Positions 4,751-6,452 of a stretch of 6,452 nucleotides of DNA are shown in pieces. Each line of letters begins with the position of its first letter. The stretch's first letter is position 1. The notes under the pieces are model-generated. The model had not been told where the DNA came from and made no database searches. It was given only the letters and a program-made list of their open reading frames with translations. Source of the stretch: Microcaldota archaeon (GTDB taxonomy: Archaea; Micrarchaeota; Micrarchaeia; Micrarchaeales; Micrarchaeaceae); contig JAJZJI010000068.1 of assembly GCA_021828345.1 (NCBI GenBank), positions 1-6,452 on the forward strand, given 5' to 3'. Both the position numbers and the translations under genes were made by a program.

Positions 4751-6452
4751 TGCAATGGGATGATTTAACCCCAGAAGAAAAGCGCGCATCTCTAAGCAGC
4801 GATACATATCTTGCAGTATTAAAAATTAAATATCCTGACGTGGATTTTAGTGTTGTTGCCTCGCTCAAAGAAAAATATAAGCTCATTGTTATCTGTAAGA
4901 ATTGTTTTAATGAGCATCTAGTTCCATTTAATAAGATTCCGCCGGTCTGCCAGGAGTGTAGTCAAGTGTCGCTCACTGTTGGTCCTAATACGATAGCACG
5001 GTGGTTTATCTCGCACTACATATTTGTTACCTCCTATGACCGGGACCAAATATTATATATGTATGACGAGACCACTGGAGTTTATAGTGAGGACTACGCT
5101 CTTGCCATGATAACGAAAGAGTGCAACATATTATACGACGATAAGATCTCTGCGCAAAAATTAAACAATACTATTCTTTCAATTAAGGCGCAGACATATC
5201 TTGAAAAGGCAAGTATGAATAGTTTGATGTTTGAGAATGAGGCCACATCTACTATATATTATAATATAGCTAATGGCGTTCTGACCTTCAATAAAAAAAC
5301 GTATGAGATTAAATTGTTGCCGCACAGCCCTAAATTTTACTTTAAGGGTATGTATAATATAGTGTTCGATGAGAATGCAGAAGCTCCGGAGAAGTTTTTG
5401 GATTTTATCGGTGAGATTGCATCGACGGAGGAAAACTTTATTAATTTGATTGAGGCCTTTGCCTTTCCGATGCTGCCCAACTACCCAATCCAGCGCAGCG
5501 TTGCGCTGGTCGGGGCTGGAAAGAATGGGAAGTCCACATATCTTAAAGCCCTCGAAATTTTTTATGGTGAGAGATATATATCGCATTTAACATTGCAGCA
5601 GCTATCATCAGCGATTACGGGCCAGCCCTTCGCGCTGATCCAATTAACTAACAAGATAGCAAATGTTGCTGACGATCTACCCTCAAAGCCGGTTGACTCT
5701 GTTGGGTACTTTAAGCAGCTCACCGGCGGCAGCAGCGTCGAGGCAGAGCGGAAGTTCGGCTCGAGGGTTGCGTTTACCAACAGCGCGAAGTTCTACTTTG
5801 CGGCGAACAGCATGCCTGCTGTAAGTGAGGACACTATTGCATTTTACCGTCGATTTTTATTCATTGAATTTGATAATATAATAAAGAAAACAAGGGATCA
5901 AAAAGAGATGCTTGAGGATATAATTAGCAGTAGCGAGCGATCTGGGGTATTAAATATGTTATTGTTGTATGTGCTGCCTCGCCTCATTGCCCAGAATGAG
6001 TTTACAAGGGCCAAGTCGGTTGAGTTTGTGCAACAACAATACAATAAATATAGCAATACTGCGAAGGTTTTTTTTGAAGAAATTTGCTGCTATAATTCTA
6101 ACTCCCAAATACTAAAATCGGAGCTAAAAAATACCTATAAAAAGTACTGCGAAATTAACAAATATATCATGGTTTCTGACAAAATGTTTTTTAGGACATT
6201 AAATGAGATTTTCCCTACCATTTTTGAGGAGCGTGTCGTCATAAATAACCTAAGACATAGGGTCATAAAAGGGCTTAATGTGGAGTTCCATAATTATGGA
6301 ACGGAAAATAAGCAAAATGCGGAAGCGCAAGAAAAGGACATAATTAAAAATTATTTTATACATAATGCTGAAAATTCCAAAATTATGGAAGATTCTAACA
6401 ATATATTAGAAAAAGAGGTTAAAAATGGTCAACATGGTCAACATGGTCAACA
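4750..6452 (+). CDS. Zinc-finger plus D5-type superfamily 3 helicase, replication protein (3' end outside window)
   Basis: The frame is open for 567 codons from ATG at 4750 to the right edge. GAGGTGG (4739-4745), four bases before the ATG, is a strong Shine-Dalgarno. Residues 49-70 hold Cys49-x2-Cys52 and Cys67-x2-Cys70, a zinc ribbon. About 80-245 matches a D5_N-like helical region. The SF3 core follows: Walker A GAGKNGKST (255-263), Walker B KIANVADDL (302-310, Asp308/Asp309), motif C FYFAANSMP (348-356) and the arginine-finger segment FYRRF (365-369). Residues ~440-510 could be a winged helix, and the visible end is a polar linker with Gly-Gln-His repeats. This family forms hexameric rings that unwind DNA at viral and plasmid origins. 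Unlike many P4/pRN1-type proteins, the visible N-terminus has no archaeo-eukaryotic primase domain; a primase might lie downstream or come from the host. The central part is richer in GC than the C-terminal part. Confidence 0.92.
   Translation, partial: MQWDDLTPEEKRASLSSDTYLAVLKIKYPDVDFSVVASLKEKYKLIVICKNCFNEHLVPFNKIPPVCQECSQVSLTVGPNTIARWFISHYIFVTSYDRDQILYMYDETTGVYSEDYALAMITKECNILYDDKISAQKLNNTILSIKAQTYLEKASMNSLMFENEATSTIYYNIANGVLTFNKKTYEIKLLPHSPKFYFKGMYNIVFDENAEAPEKFLDFIGEIASTEENFINLIEAFAFPMLPNYPIQRSVALVGAGKNGKSTYLKALEIFYGERYISHLTLQQLSSAITGQPFALIQLTNKIANVADDLPSKPVDSVGYFKQLTGGSSVEAERKFGSRVAFTNSAKFYFAANSMPAVSEDTIAFYRRFLFIEFDNIIKKTRDQKEMLEDIISSSERSGVLNMLLLYVLPRLIAQNEFTRAKSVEFVQQQYNKYSNTAKVFFEEICCYNSNSQILKSELKNTYKKYCEINKYIMVSDKMFFRTLNEIFPTIFEERVVINNLRHRVIKGLNVEFHNYGTENKQNAEAQEKDIIKNYFIHNAENSKIMEDSNNILEKEVKNGQHGQHGQ
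6425..6452 (+). repeat. 9-bp tandem repeat at the end of the visible helicase gene
   Basis: The unit ATGGTCAAC is repeated perfectly three times (6425-6433, 6434-6442, 6443-6451), and the array runs into the window edge. In frame it encodes Gly-Gln-His repeats. The unit length keeps the frame, so it could be a low-complexity protein linker, an iteron-like binding site for the replication protein, or a slippage array. Confidence 0.8.

Noticed and set aside
5179..5780. Two minus-strand open frames (5179-5586 and 5562-5780)
   Set aside because: Opposite the SF3 helicase core with clear Walker A, B and motif C on the plus strand; no start signals.
6425..6452. CRISPR array
   Set aside because: The repeats are 9 bp, contiguous without spacers and within an open helicase frame.

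Overview
The window looks like part of an archaeal virus, provirus or virus-derived plasmid. The DNA is AT-rich. Upstream regions carry archaeal TATA boxes of the TTTAAATA type. Several starts have a GGTGA or GAGGTGG Shine-Dalgarno, while others look leaderless. The genes are small, tightly packed and often overlap by a few bases. The host lineage cannot be fixed from this sequence. The best comparison for the structural genes is the spindle-shaped archaeal viruses, because of a small coat-like protein with two membrane segments, but that is inference. No integrase, tRNA or attachment site is visible.

Layout, left to right. Positions 1-1131 (minus) are the N-terminal part of a long Asn/Gln/Ser/Thr-rich protein, probably a virion surface or fibre protein, cut by the window edge. 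In front of it (1116-1292, minus) is a small 58-codon gene with its own leaderless promoter. Next (1331-1675, minus) is the 114-residue coat- or pilin-like protein. From 4397 down to 1760 runs one compact minus-strand operon: a coiled-coil protein, a zinc-binding protein, an unknown protein, a ribbon-helix-helix-like protein, a possible OB-fold protein, a presenilin-type (A22) intramembrane aspartyl protease and a prepilin-peptidase-like (A24) membrane protein.

A 167-bp intergenic region (4398-4564) separates this operon from a plus-strand replication operon. It holds divergent promoters, a perfect 14-bp AT palindrome and a 9-bp inverted repeat that would fold in the minus-strand leader RNA. 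The plus operon has a 61-residue Sm/SH3-barrel-like protein, coupled by a TAATG overlap to a zinc-finger plus superfamily 3 (D5-type) helicase that runs off the right edge and ends in 9-bp tandem repeats.

The most interesting combination is two different GxGD-class membrane proteases, encoded in overlapping genes directly upstream of a two-TM coat/pilin-like protein that has a charged pro-region ending in Ala-Leu-Gly. The simplest hypothesis is a virus-encoded system that processes coat protein in the membrane: the A24 enzyme removes the leader, and the A22 enzyme cleaves either remnants or host membrane proteins. The sequence supports the families and the gene order; the substrate relationship is inferred.
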